Shown in pieces: positions 29,512 to 37,633 of a DNA stretch of 41,169 bases. Source of the DNA: DASZIT01 sp035948855 (GTDB lineage Bacteria > Actinomycetota > Acidimicrobiia > Acidimicrobiales > RAAP-2). Location of the stretch: positions 1 to 41,169 of the forward strand of contig DASZIT010000114.1 of NCBI GenBank assembly GCA_035948855.1, in the 5' to 3' direction. The position numbers and the translations under genes are program-made. The notes below the pieces were generated by a model. The model did no database searches, was not told where the DNA came from, and saw only the letters and a list, made by a program, of their open reading frames with translations. Every line of letters begins with the position of its first letter. Positions within the stretch are counted from its first letter, which is position 1.

Positions 29512-30387
29512 ATGGGCATGCCATCAGACATCGGAGCGGTGGACACCATGCTGGGGTTCCCCCACCCGGACATGAAAGAGGTCTACCGGTTCATCACCCG
29601 GCAGACCAAGGACACCCAGTCCAAAGAAGAGTTCGACTTCCCGGTCGAGTACATGTTCAAGGACGTCCCCGAGAAGGCACTGGAGGGCTCCGACGACCCG
29701 ATCGGGGTCACGCTGCGGGAGATGGACCTCTGGGGTATCGACAAGGGTTTGATCGGCGTGGGCGACCCGTCGGGTATCGGGGCCGAGGCGCTGAAACGCC
29801 ACCCCGACCGCTTCATCGCCTCCTCGAGCGCCGATCCCAACGACGGCATGGAAGGGATCCGCCGACTGGTTCGCGAGCACGAGACCTACGGCACCCGGGC
29901 GGTGGGGGTGTTCCCGAGCGGTACCTTCCCTCAGGTTCCCATCAACGACAAGAAGATGTACCCGCTGTACGCCAAGTGCGTGGAGTTGGGGATCCCCATC
30001 TTCTGTTGCGCGGGTATCCCCGGACCCCGCCTCAAGGCCGCCCCCCAGCACGTCGAGCTGATCGACGAGGTCATGTTCGACTTCCCCGAGCTCGTCTTCG
30101 TGACCCGTCACGGTTGCGAGCCCTGGACCGAGTTGGCCGTCAAACTCATGCTCAAGTGGCCCGGGCTGCACTACTCCACCAGTGCGTTCGCCCCCAAGTA
30201 CTACCCGCAGGACATCGTCAACTACGCCAACACCCGGGGGGCCGACAAGATCATCTACGCCGGGTACTTCCCCATGGGCCTCTCCATCGAGCGGATCATG
30301 ACCGAGATGCCGAACGTCGGATTCAAAGACGACGTCTGGCCAAAATTCCTTCGCACCAACGCCCTACGGGTGCTGGGACTCGACTGA
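29512..30387 (+). CDS. amidohydrolase-fold protein with altered metal site
   Basis: A 291-residue protein of the amidohydrolase-2 fold. Recognisable strands include IGVGDPSGIGAEALKRHPDRFI, AVGVFPSGTFP, IPIFCCAGIPGP and LVFVTRHGCEPW. The N-terminal metal motif is absent (IGAVDTMLGFP in place of a DxDxH or HxH), and the late strand reads YAGYFPMG where active relatives have GSDYPMG or GSDWPH, so the catalytic aspartate is replaced. I recall mycobacterial relatives with the same variant, which suggests a conserved subfamily rather than decay. I use ATG 29512, with AGGGGGAAG upstream; an open frame extends to 29395 across the promoter. The next gene, an intact relative, follows after 63 bp and is probably co-transcribed. 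Confidence 0.78.
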   Translation: MGMPSDIGAVDTMLGFPHPDMKEVYRFITRQTKDTQSKEEFDFPVEYMFKDVPEKALEGSDDPIGVTLREMDLWGIDKGLIGVGDPSGIGAEALKRHPDRFIASSSADPNDGMEGIRRLVREHETYGTRAVGVFPSGTFPQVPINDKKMYPLYAKCVELGIPIFCCAGIPGPRLKAAPQHVELIDEVMFDFPELVFVTRHGCEPWTELAVKLMLKWPGLHYSTSAFAPKYYPQDIVNYANTRGADKIIYAGYFPMGLSIERIMTEMPNVGFKDDVWPKFLRTNALRVLGLD

Positions 30388-30450
30388 TGGGGCGGGATCC
30401 CCACGCCCACCGAATCGCCAACTGAGCCACCTGGATCGAGAGGAGTACCT

Positions 30451-31683
30451 GTGACCACCACCGCCGATACGACAGCAACTGCCGGGGAAATCCACTCCCC
30501 CGCGGTCGACTACACCACCTTCGACGCCGACAACCACTACTACGAAGCCACCGACGCCTACACCCGCCATATTCCGAAGCAGATGGCCAAGCGGGCGATG
30601 CAGTGGGCGGAGATCAACGGGCGTCCCCGCCTGTTGGTCGGAGGCAAGGTGAGCAAATTCATCCCCAACCCGACGTTTGACCCGGTGGCCAAGCCCGGCA
30701 GCCTGGACGAGTACTTCCGGGGCCGGAATCCCGGCTCCAAGGACATCCGGGCACTGTTCGGTGAGCTCGAGCCCATTCGACCGGAGTACCGCGACCGCGA
30801 CGCCCGGCTGGCGGTCATGGATCGCCAGGGCCTCAACGGGTGCTTCCTGTTCCCCACCCTGGGGGTGGGCATGGAGGAGTCGCTGGCCTCGGACCCGCCG
30901 GCACTGGTGGCCGCCTTCAGCGCGTTCAACCGCTGGCTGGAAGACGACTGGGGGTACGCCTACCAGGAGCGCATCTACGCCGCCCCCATGATCACGCTGG
31001 TGGATGTGGACGCCGCGGTGGCCGAGCTTTCGCGGGTGCTCGACGCCGATGCCCGGATCGTGTGCATCAAAGGGGGGCCGGCCCACTCTCCCAGCGGCTT
31101 GATCTCCCCCGCCGACACCCGGTTCGACCCGTTCTGGGGATTGGTCAACGAGTCCGGGGTGACCGTCGGCATCCATTCGGGCGACGCCGGCTACGGCCGC
31201 TACATCAACGACTGGGAGCCGTACGGCGACCTGGAGGCCTTCCGGCATTCTCCCCTGCGCTCGGTGATCAGCTCGGACCGCCCCCCGTTCGAGACCATGG
31301 CCGCCCTGGTCTGCCAGGGCCTGTTCGACCGCTTCCCGAATGTCCGGGTGGCCACCATCGAATCCGGGGCGGAGTGGGTACCCCTGCTGCTAAAGAAACT
31401 GGGCAAGTCCTACGGGCAGATGCCGACGTCCTTCCGTTCCGACCCGGTCGAAGCCTTCCGCCAGCACGTCTGGGTCGCCCCGTTCTACGAGGACGACATG
31501 GGGGTGCTGAAGGACGTGCTGGGCGTGGACCGGCTGCTGTTCGGATCCGACTGGCCACATGCCGAGGGGCTCCCCGAGCCCCGGGACTTCGCGCTGGATC
31601 TGCGCCGCTTCGACTTTGCCGAGGAAGACATCCGCCACATCATGCAGGACAACGGCCGGGTGCTCACGGTCCGGTCGACCTGA
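30451..31683 (+). CDS. amidohydrolase-2 family metal-dependent hydrolase
   Basis: A 410-residue amidohydrolase-2 protein with an intact metal site. FDADNH (D25, D27, H29) is on the first strand, VTVGIHSGD supplies the middle histidine, and LLFGSDWPHAEG has the catalytic aspartate. The GTG start at 30451 follows AGAGGAG at five bases. It lies 63 bp after the variant amidohydrolase-fold gene in the same orientation. The two products might form a mixed complex, one catalytic and one not. The substrate is unknown; relatives act on carboxylated aromatic or similar ring compounds. It ends 48 bp before the convergent potassium importer gene. Confidence 0.85.
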   Translation: MTTTADTTATAGEIHSPAVDYTTFDADNHYYEATDAYTRHIPKQMAKRAMQWAEINGRPRLLVGGKVSKFIPNPTFDPVAKPGSLDEYFRGRNPGSKDIRALFGELEPIRPEYRDRDARLAVMDRQGLNGCFLFPTLGVGMEESLASDPPALVAAFSAFNRWLEDDWGYAYQERIYAAPMITLVDVDAAVAELSRVLDADARIVCIKGGPAHSPSGLISPADTRFDPFWGLVNESGVTVGIHSGDAGYGRYINDWEPYGDLEAFRHSPLRSVISSDRPPFETMAALVCQGLFDRFPNVRVATIESGAEWVPLLLKKLGKSYGQMPTSFRSDPVEAFRQHVWVAPFYEDDMGVLKDVLGVDRLLFGSDWPHAEGLPEPRDFALDLRRFDFAEEDIRHIMQDNGRVLTVRST

Positions 31684-31731
31684 GCCGGGGCCAACAACGA
31701 CCGGATCGCGAGGCGCGGAGATTCTGTTGGC

Positions 31732-33717
31732 CTACGACGCTGGATGCGGCGTTTGCGGGTCTCCCGATCCACCCTTGCCTTGCCTCACCTCGGTGAGTGG
31801 TGTGGTCTCGCCGGCCAACTCCTGCACCGGCAGCCGCACGCGAGCCACCACCACGTCGGTGCGCGACGACAACGCGGCGGTGAGCACCTGATCGATCTGG
31901 TTGTGCAGCAGGCGGTAGCGGAGACGCTCCGGAACCACGACCGGTATCAGTACGACGATCTGCCGGCTGCTCTGCTCTCGGGCCTCGTCGATGAAGGCCA
32001 CGATCGGTTGGACCACCGATGCATACTCGGTGCGGAGGATCCGCAATTCGACACCCGGGTCCCACTCCTGCCACTCGTGCTCGAGCGCCTCATCCTCTCG
32101 TTGGCCTTCCTCGCCCTGGTCGAGCACGACCGACACCGCGATCACCTCTTGACCGAGTGACAGAGCTTCGGAGATGGCAACCTGAGCCAGCCGGGACACC
32201 CCGGTCACCGGCACGATCACCAGGGTGTCCTTGCCTACCGGCATTCCCGGCAGTTGCCCGATCCCCATCTCCCGGCCGCATCGCTTGTAGTAGGCGTGGA
32301 TCCGGAGGAAGAGGTACACGAAGGTCGGGACCGCGATGACCACCACCCAGGCACCTTGGGCAAACTTTGTGACCAGGAACACCACGGTGGCCAACCCGGT
32401 GACGACCGCCCCGATCCCGTTGACGGTGGCCCGATGTTGCCAGCGAGGCGGCCGGGTCCGCCACCAGTGGACGACCAACCCAATCTGGGAGAGGGTGAAT
32501 CCGGTGAACACGCCGATGGCGAACAGCGGGATCATCTCGTTGGTGTTTCCGCCTACGGCGATCAACAATGCCCCGGAGAGAACCGCCAGCACCCAGATGC
32601 CGTTGGAGAACACTTGACGATCTCCCCTGAGTGCAAACAAATGGGGCAGATAGTTGTCTCGGGCGAGCAGGCTGGCCAGGATCGGGAGGCCCCCAAATGA
32701 GGTGTTGGCGGCCAAAGCCAGCACCACGGTGATGGTGAGCGAAACGATGTAGTAGGCCCAGTGTCTTCCTACCGCGATGGCCATGATCTGGCTCAGCACC
32801 GTCTGGTTCGATCGCGGGCCGATGTGCCAGCGTCGGGCCAGCACGGCCAGGCCGAGGAGCATGACGCCGAGAATCACCCCGAGGAGCAGCTCGGTTCGCT
32901 TGGCCCGTACCACCCGGGGTTGCTTGAAGAGCGGGACGCCGTTGGCGATGGCCTCCACACCGGTAAGGGCGCTGCAACCGGAGGAAAAGGCCTTGAGCAC
33001 CAGCAGCACGCTCACGGTTTGTATCCCGTGAGTGGTGAGCAGCGATTGACCGGCTTGGGGCGCGTGCAGCGCGAACGGATGGATCAACCCGACGGCGATG
33101 ATGGCCAGCAATCCGAAGATGAACAGCATTGTCGGCAGCAGAAAGGCGCGGGCGGTCTCCCCCAGACCCCGGAGGTTGAGGAGGGTGATCACCGCGAGAA
33201 TGCCGAGGCAGATGGGAACCGTCGCCGAGGTGAGGCTGGGGAAAGCCGACGTCAGCGCGCCTACCCCCGCAGCGATGGACACCGCCACCGTAAGGGTGTA
33301 ATCGACGATGAGTGATGCGCCGGCGACCAGGCTGGCGCCCGATCCCAAGTTGGCCCGGGACACCGCGTAGGCACCGCCCCCGCCAGGATAGGCATCGATG
33401 ACCTGTCGGTAGGAGAACACCAGGATGGCCAGCAGGACGACGATGGCCACCGTGATGGGAAGCACCAGATGCAAGGCCCCAGCTCCCGCCAGCGCCAGCA
33501 CCACGATGATCGCCTCGGGGCCGTAGGCGACCGAGGTGAGCGCGTCGAGCGAGAGTGCCGAGAGCCCCTCGACCGGGGTTATCTGCTCCTTGGACGCTTC
33601 ACTCGACCGCAGCGGCCGTCCGATGAGGAGGTTCCAAGTGGATTGTCCGGCGGACCGAGGGAGGCTGCTTCGACCCGGCACTCCTGCATGGTACGTGCCC
33701 GACCGATCGGGCTGCAT
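31732..33717 (-). CDS. kimA: KimA-type potassium importer (APC superfamily)
   Basis: A 661-residue APC-superfamily transporter. The N-terminus closely follows Bacillus subtilis KimA (formerly YdaO): LIGRPLRSSEASKEQ, LSLDALTSVAYGPEAI, SYRQVIDAYPGGGGAY, LIVDYTLTVAVSIAAG and AFSSGCSALTGVEAI. The acidic and tyrosine positions reported for potassium binding in KimA have counterparts in D58, D139 and Y140. About twelve membrane helices are followed by a cytoplasmic C-terminal domain of about 180 residues. KimA is a high-affinity proton-coupled potassium importer, and in Bacillus it is controlled by cyclic di-AMP. The ATG directly follows the stop of the kdpD sensor-half gene (TAGATG), so it belongs to the kdp operon. 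The generic label amino-acid permease would be misleading here. Confidence 0.85.
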   Translation of the reverse strand: MQPDRSGTYHAGVPGRSSLPRSAGQSTWNLLIGRPLRSSEASKEQITPVEGLSALSLDALTSVAYGPEAIIVVLALAGAGALHLVLPITVAIVVLLAILVFSYRQVIDAYPGGGGAYAVSRANLGSGASLVAGASLIVDYTLTVAVSIAAGVGALTSAFPSLTSATVPICLGILAVITLLNLRGLGETARAFLLPTMLFIFGLLAIIAVGLIHPFALHAPQAGQSLLTTHGIQTVSVLLVLKAFSSGCSALTGVEAIANGVPLFKQPRVVRAKRTELLLGVILGVMLLGLAVLARRWHIGPRSNQTVLSQIMAIAVGRHWAYYIVSLTITVVLALAANTSFGGLPILASLLARDNYLPHLFALRGDRQVFSNGIWVLAVLSGALLIAVGGNTNEMIPLFAIGVFTGFTLSQIGLVVHWWRTRPPRWQHRATVNGIGAVVTGLATVVFLVTKFAQGAWVVVIAVPTFVYLFLRIHAYYKRCGREMGIGQLPGMPVGKDTLVIVPVTGVSRLAQVAISEALSLGQEVIAVSVVLDQGEEGQREDEALEHEWQEWDPGVELRILRTEYASVVQPIVAFIDEAREQSSRQIVVLIPVVVPERLRYRLLHNQIDQVLTAALSSRTDVVVARVRLPVQELAGETTPLTEVRQGKGGSGDPQTPHPAS

Positions 33718-34929
33718 CTACGACTCATCCACCTCCTGGATGGCCTCATGGGGCTCGACCTCGGAATCCCGCCGGGCGATGATGTGGACGTCGATGGCGG
33801 CCTGGCCGGCCAGACGGGAGATCTTTCGGACGAAGGATCCCCCGCCCAGCAGCTCCTGGCGCCGGCTACGGCTGCTCGAACCGACCACTATCTGGGTGAT
33901 CTGCCGGGCCCGGGCGAAATCGATGAGGGCCTGAGCGGGGTCGTCGGACTCGAGCTCGTTCCATTCGGCTCCCAGGTCGGCGGCCAGCTGGCGCAACACC
34001 GTCAGTTGATCGTTGACCGAACGACCGACACCGTCGTGATCGACGACATGCAGCACTTGGAGATCGGCCTTCATTCGGGCCGCCATCCTCGATGCCCGGC
34101 GAACGATCGCGTCGGTGCCGGGTGCCGTGGTGACCGCCACCAGGATTCGCTCGCGGGTTTCCCACAGGTTCGGCGATTGCTGAAGGCGGAGATAGCTCAG
34201 GAGCTGTTCGTCGGTCTCGTCGGCCAGGAACCGCAGCGCCAATTCCCTGAGGGCCACCAGGTTGTCTCGGCGGAAGAAGTTGTTCAGCGCCTGGGGAACC
34301 TTCTCCGGCGGGTAGATGTTGCCGTGAAGCAACCGGCGACGGAGTTGTTCAGGAGACGAATCGACGAGCTCGATTTGATCCGCCTTCCGTAGCACCCAGT
34401 CCGGGACCCGCTCCCGGATCTGGACATCGGTGATGCGTTCCACCGCATCAGCGATGCTCTCGAGGTGTTGGATGTTGACGGTGGTTATGACATCGATCCC
34501 CGCGTTGAGGATTTCGATGACGTCCTGCCACCGCTTCTCGTTACGACCCGAGCCGGAGACGTTGGTGTGAGCCAGCTCGTCGACCAACGCCACCCCGGGG
34601 TGGCGGCCGAGGACCCCGTCAAGATCCATCTCCTCGAAACGAGATCCGCGGTACTCGACGACGCGTCGCTGGATCACCTCGAGGTCACTGATCATCTCCT
34701 CGGTCAGCGGCCGACCGTGGCATTCCACGAATCCGATGGCCACGTCGGCGCCCCGCTGCTTGCGCCGGTGGCCTTCGTTAAGCATGGCGTACGTCTTGCC
34801 GACCCCGGCCGCGGCTCCGAGGTAGATGCGAAAGCGTCCGGCGGCTTCGGTGAGCTCATCAGCCTCCGAGCGAGCCGCGGCCGGAGGCAGTCCCGCCGAA
34901 TCGCCTGGCGACGTACCCCCGTCGGACAT
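33718..34929 (-). CDS. kdpD: KdpD sensor half: KdpD and USP domains only
   Basis: A 403-residue protein equal to the cytoplasmic N-terminal half of KdpD. The Walker A motif GAAAGVGKTY is at 38-47 (usual proline replaced by alanine), and the Walker B motif LVDELAHTN is at 115-123. The KdpD-specific IQHLESIADAVERIT and RVPDWVLRKADQIELVD come next, then a USP-like domain at about 250-385. There are no membrane helices, GAF or kinase domain; those are encoded separately at 39613-41082. The protein therefore probably senses potassium-related signals and acts on the kinase half in trans. The ATG at 34929 follows GGGGGA, and the gene starts 15 bp after the kdpC stop. I do not see the cyclic di-AMP motif described for staphylococcal KdpD. 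Confidence 0.92.
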   Translation of the reverse strand: MSDGGTSPGDSAGLPPAAARSEADELTEAAGRFRIYLGAAAGVGKTYAMLNEGHRRKQRGADVAIGFVECHGRPLTEEMISDLEVIQRRVVEYRGSRFEEMDLDGVLGRHPGVALVDELAHTNVSGSGRNEKRWQDVIEILNAGIDVITTVNIQHLESIADAVERITDVQIRERVPDWVLRKADQIELVDSSPEQLRRRLLHGNIYPPEKVPQALNNFFRRDNLVALRELALRFLADETDEQLLSYLRLQQSPNLWETRERILVAVTTAPGTDAIVRRASRMAARMKADLQVLHVVDHDGVGRSVNDQLTVLRQLAADLGAEWNELESDDPAQALIDFARARQITQIVVGSSSRSRRQELLGGGSFVRKISRLAGQAAIDVHIIARRDSEVEPHEAIQEVDES

Positions 34930-34944
34930 CGGATCCCCCGCCTC

Positions 34945-35547
34945 TCAGTGGAGGTTGGCGAGTGCCTCGTTCAGCTGGAGGACATTGATGAAGCTACTGC
35001 CGAGGAAACCCAGCTGCGCACTGTTGGTCTCCCTGGCGATGAGTGCTTGGAGCGCCGAGGGAGAGATGCCGGTGGCCTTGGAGACCATGGGGATCTGGAC
35101 CAGGGCATCGGCCGGGGTGATATCGGGGTCATAGCCACTCCCCGAGGTCGTGACCAGATCGGGAGTGGGGTTGACGCCCAGGTTGTGCCAATAGGCGACC
35201 AGGGCTTGGGTATTCGTCAGCAGGACCTTGGATCGGGGGCCCAGGTTGGTCGCCCCAGACTGGCCGCTGTTGCCGTTGGCCACCAGGGGGTTGTCCCCTC
35301 CGGCCGCCGGCGGGGTGGCCTTTGGATTGGCGGCGTAGGGTCCGGTGTCGTCAGGGCGGCCATGGAAGAAGTTGGGGCTCGACCAGTTCTGACCGATGAG
35401 TGTCGATCCGTTGGGCCCGATCGACCCGTTGGCCTGGTTCTTGAACAGCACCTGGGCGACGCCGGTTCCGGCCAAGGCATAGACGAAACCGAAGAACACC
35501 AAACAGATGATGGCCATGGTGAGTGAGCGGCGGAGGTGGATGAGCAT
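34945..35547 (-). CDS. kdpC: KdpC, assembly/accessory subunit of the potassium-transporting ATPase
   Basis: A 200-residue KdpC with one N-terminal membrane helix (SLTMAIICLVFFGFVYALAG) and the conserved periplasm-side domain. The domain includes SPNFFHGRPDDTG, GSGYDPDITPADALVQIPMVSKATGIS and the C-terminal LGSSFINVLQLNEAL. It stabilises the KdpFABC complex. The ATG at 35547 is used because GGAG lies eight bases upstream and the membrane helix then falls at the proper place; an open frame to 35631 runs inside kdpB. It starts 14 bp after the kdpB stop and precedes the kdpD sensor half. Confidence 0.93.
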   Translation of the reverse strand: MLIHLRRSLTMAIICLVFFGFVYALAGTGVAQVLFKNQANGSIGPNGSTLIGQNWSSPNFFHGRPDDTGPYAANPKATPPAAGGDNPLVANGNSGQSGATNLGPRSKVLLTNTQALVAYWHNLGVNPTPDLVTTSGSGYDPDITPADALVQIPMVSKATGISPSALQALIARETNSAQLGFLGSSFINVLQLNEALANLH

Positions 35548-35560
35548 CAGCAGGTCTCCA

Positions 35561-37633
35561 TCAGTAGGCGTGGAGTGCGACGAGCACGAGATCGATGAGC
35601 TTGATAAAGATAAACGGGACGATGATCCCACCTACGCCGTAAATCCAGACATTCCGACGGAGAATGGCGGCCGAACCGGCGGCACGGAACTTGACGCCCC
35701 GGAGGGCCAGTGGGATCAGCGCCACGATGACCAGCGCATTGAAGATGACCGCTGACAGCACCGCGCTCTGCGGGGTATGCAGCTTCATGATGTTGAGCGT
35801 GTTGAGCTGGGGGTAGGTGGCAACGAACAGAGCCGGGATGATGGCGAAGTACTTGGCCACGTCGTTGGCGATGGAGAAGGTGGTGAGCGACCCCCGGGTG
35901 ATGAGGAGCTGCTTCCCGATCTCCACCACGTCGATGAGCTTGGTCGGGTTGGAGTCGAGGTCGACCATGTTCCCGGCTTCCTTGGCCGCGGTGGTGCCGG
36001 TATTCATGGCCACCCCCACATCGGCCTGCGCCAGGGCGGGGGCGTCGTTGGTCCCGTCGCCGGTCATGGCGATCAGCTTCCCACCCTCTTGCTCGCTCTT
36101 GATCAGCGCCATCTTGGCTTCGGGGGTGGCCTCGGCCAGGAAATCATCGACCCCGGCTTCCTGGGCGATGGCGGCGGCGGTGAGCGGATTGTCACCGGTG
36201 ATCATCACGGTGCGGATGCCCATCTGCCGCATCTCGTCGAACTTCTCCCGGATGCCCTGCTTCACGACATCCTTCAGCTCGATGACCCCGAGGATGTCCG
36301 GCCCGTCGGCCACCACCAACGGGGTGGACCCGGCCCGGGAGACCCGCTCGACGATGGCGTCGAGATCGCTGGGAGCCGTCCCCCCCTGCTCGCCGGACCA
36401 CTGCTTGACCGACTCGGCGGCGCCCTTGCGGATCCGGCGCTGGTCGACGTCGAGCCCGGACATGCGGGTGGTGGCGGAAAAGGGGACGAAGGCGTGCTCC
36501 CCTTCGAGCTCACGCTCGCGGATATCGAAGCGCTCCTTGGCCAACACCACGATGGAACGACCCTCGGGGGTCTCGTCAGCCAGGGAGGCGAGTTGGGCCG
36601 CGTCGGCCACCTCTTGCTCGGTGTGCCCGCCGACCGGGAGGAACTCGGACGCCATCCGGTTCCCGAGGGTGATGGTCCCGGTCTTGTCCAACAGCAGGGT
36701 CTGCACATCGCCGGCGGCTTCTACCGCCCGCCCGCTCATGGCCAGGACGTTGCGTTGGACCAGCCGGTCCATGCCGGCGATACCGATGGCGGAGAGCAAC
36801 GCACCGATGGTGGTCGGGATCAGGCACACCAGGAGCGCGACCAGCACGACAACCGACACCGACGCCCCGGCATAGTGGCCGAACGGCTGGAGCGCCACGA
36901 CCACCGGGAGGAACACAATGGTGAGCACGGCCAGGAGAATGGTCAGAGCGATCTCGTTGGGGGTCTTCTGCCGGTTGGCCCCCTCCACCAAGGTGATCAT
37001 CCGGTCGAGGAAGGTCTGGCCGCGTTCGGCCGTGATGCGGACCACGATGCGGTCCGACAACACCTTGGTACCGCCGGTGACGGCCGACCGGTCGCCCCCC
37101 GACTCACGAATGACCGGAGCCGACTCGCCGGTGATGGCCGACTCGTCGACCGAGGCGATGCCCTCGACGATCTCCCCGTCAGAGGGAATCAGGTCGCCAG
37201 CCTCACAGACGACCATGTCTCCCTTGGCCAGCGTTGCCGCCGCCACCAGCTCCTCGGTGCCGTCGGGAAGCAGGCGGCGGGCCTCGGTCTCCGATCGCAT
37301 CCGGCGAAGGGTGTCGGCCTGCGCCTTGCCCCGGCCCTCCGCCATCGCCTCTGCGAAGTTGGCGAAGATGACGGTCAAGAAGAGCCAGATGGTGATGGAC
37401 CAGGAGAAGGTGGAGGGGTGAGCAACCGCCTCGATGAAGGTGATCACCGTGCCCACCAGCACCACGAACATGACCGGGTTCCGGATCTGGACAGCGGGAT
37501 TCAACTTGACGAACGAATCGAACAGCGCCCGACGGAGAATTTCGCCGTCGAAGAGGCCCCGGGCCTGGGCGACCCCGTGGGCCTGGGTAGGCTGGCTCGG
37601 CGGGGAGCCCGGTTGGGTGGCAGTTATCGTCAT
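35561..37633 (-). CDS. kdpB: KdpB, P-type ATPase subunit of the potassium pump
   Basis: A 690-residue KdpB, normal length. The phosphorylation motif DKTGTITLGNR starts at D316. The actuator-domain motif TGES is in SAITGESAPVIRESGGD, the hinge region has MITGDNPLTAAAIAQEAGVDDFLAEA, and the metal-binding end of the P domain has MTGDGTNDAPALAQADVGVAMNTGT. It hydrolyses ATP to drive potassium through KdpA. Membrane helices are visible at the N-terminus, in the middle (TILLAVLTIVFLPVVVAL) and in the last 120 residues. The ATG overlaps the kdpA stop (TGATG). The frame on the opposite strand is open for over 2 kb, a usual side effect of high-GC codon use, and is not a gene. Confidence 0.97.
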   Translation of the reverse strand: MTITATQPGSPPSQPTQAHGVAQARGLFDGEILRRALFDSFVKLNPAVQIRNPVMFVVLVGTVITFIEAVAHPSTFSWSITIWLFLTVIFANFAEAMAEGRGKAQADTLRRMRSETEARRLLPDGTEELVAAATLAKGDMVVCEAGDLIPSDGEIVEGIASVDESAITGESAPVIRESGGDRSAVTGGTKVLSDRIVVRITAERGQTFLDRMITLVEGANRQKTPNEIALTILLAVLTIVFLPVVVALQPFGHYAGASVSVVVLVALLVCLIPTTIGALLSAIGIAGMDRLVQRNVLAMSGRAVEAAGDVQTLLLDKTGTITLGNRMASEFLPVGGHTEQEVADAAQLASLADETPEGRSIVVLAKERFDIRERELEGEHAFVPFSATTRMSGLDVDQRRIRKGAAESVKQWSGEQGGTAPSDLDAIVERVSRAGSTPLVVADGPDILGVIELKDVVKQGIREKFDEMRQMGIRTVMITGDNPLTAAAIAQEAGVDDFLAEATPEAKMALIKSEQEGGKLIAMTGDGTNDAPALAQADVGVAMNTGTTAAKEAGNMVDLDSNPTKLIDVVEIGKQLLITRGSLTTFSIANDVAKYFAIIPALFVATYPQLNTLNIMKLHTPQSAVLSAVIFNALVIVALIPLALRGVKFRAAGSAAILRRNVWIYGVGGIIVPFIFIKLIDLVLVALHAY

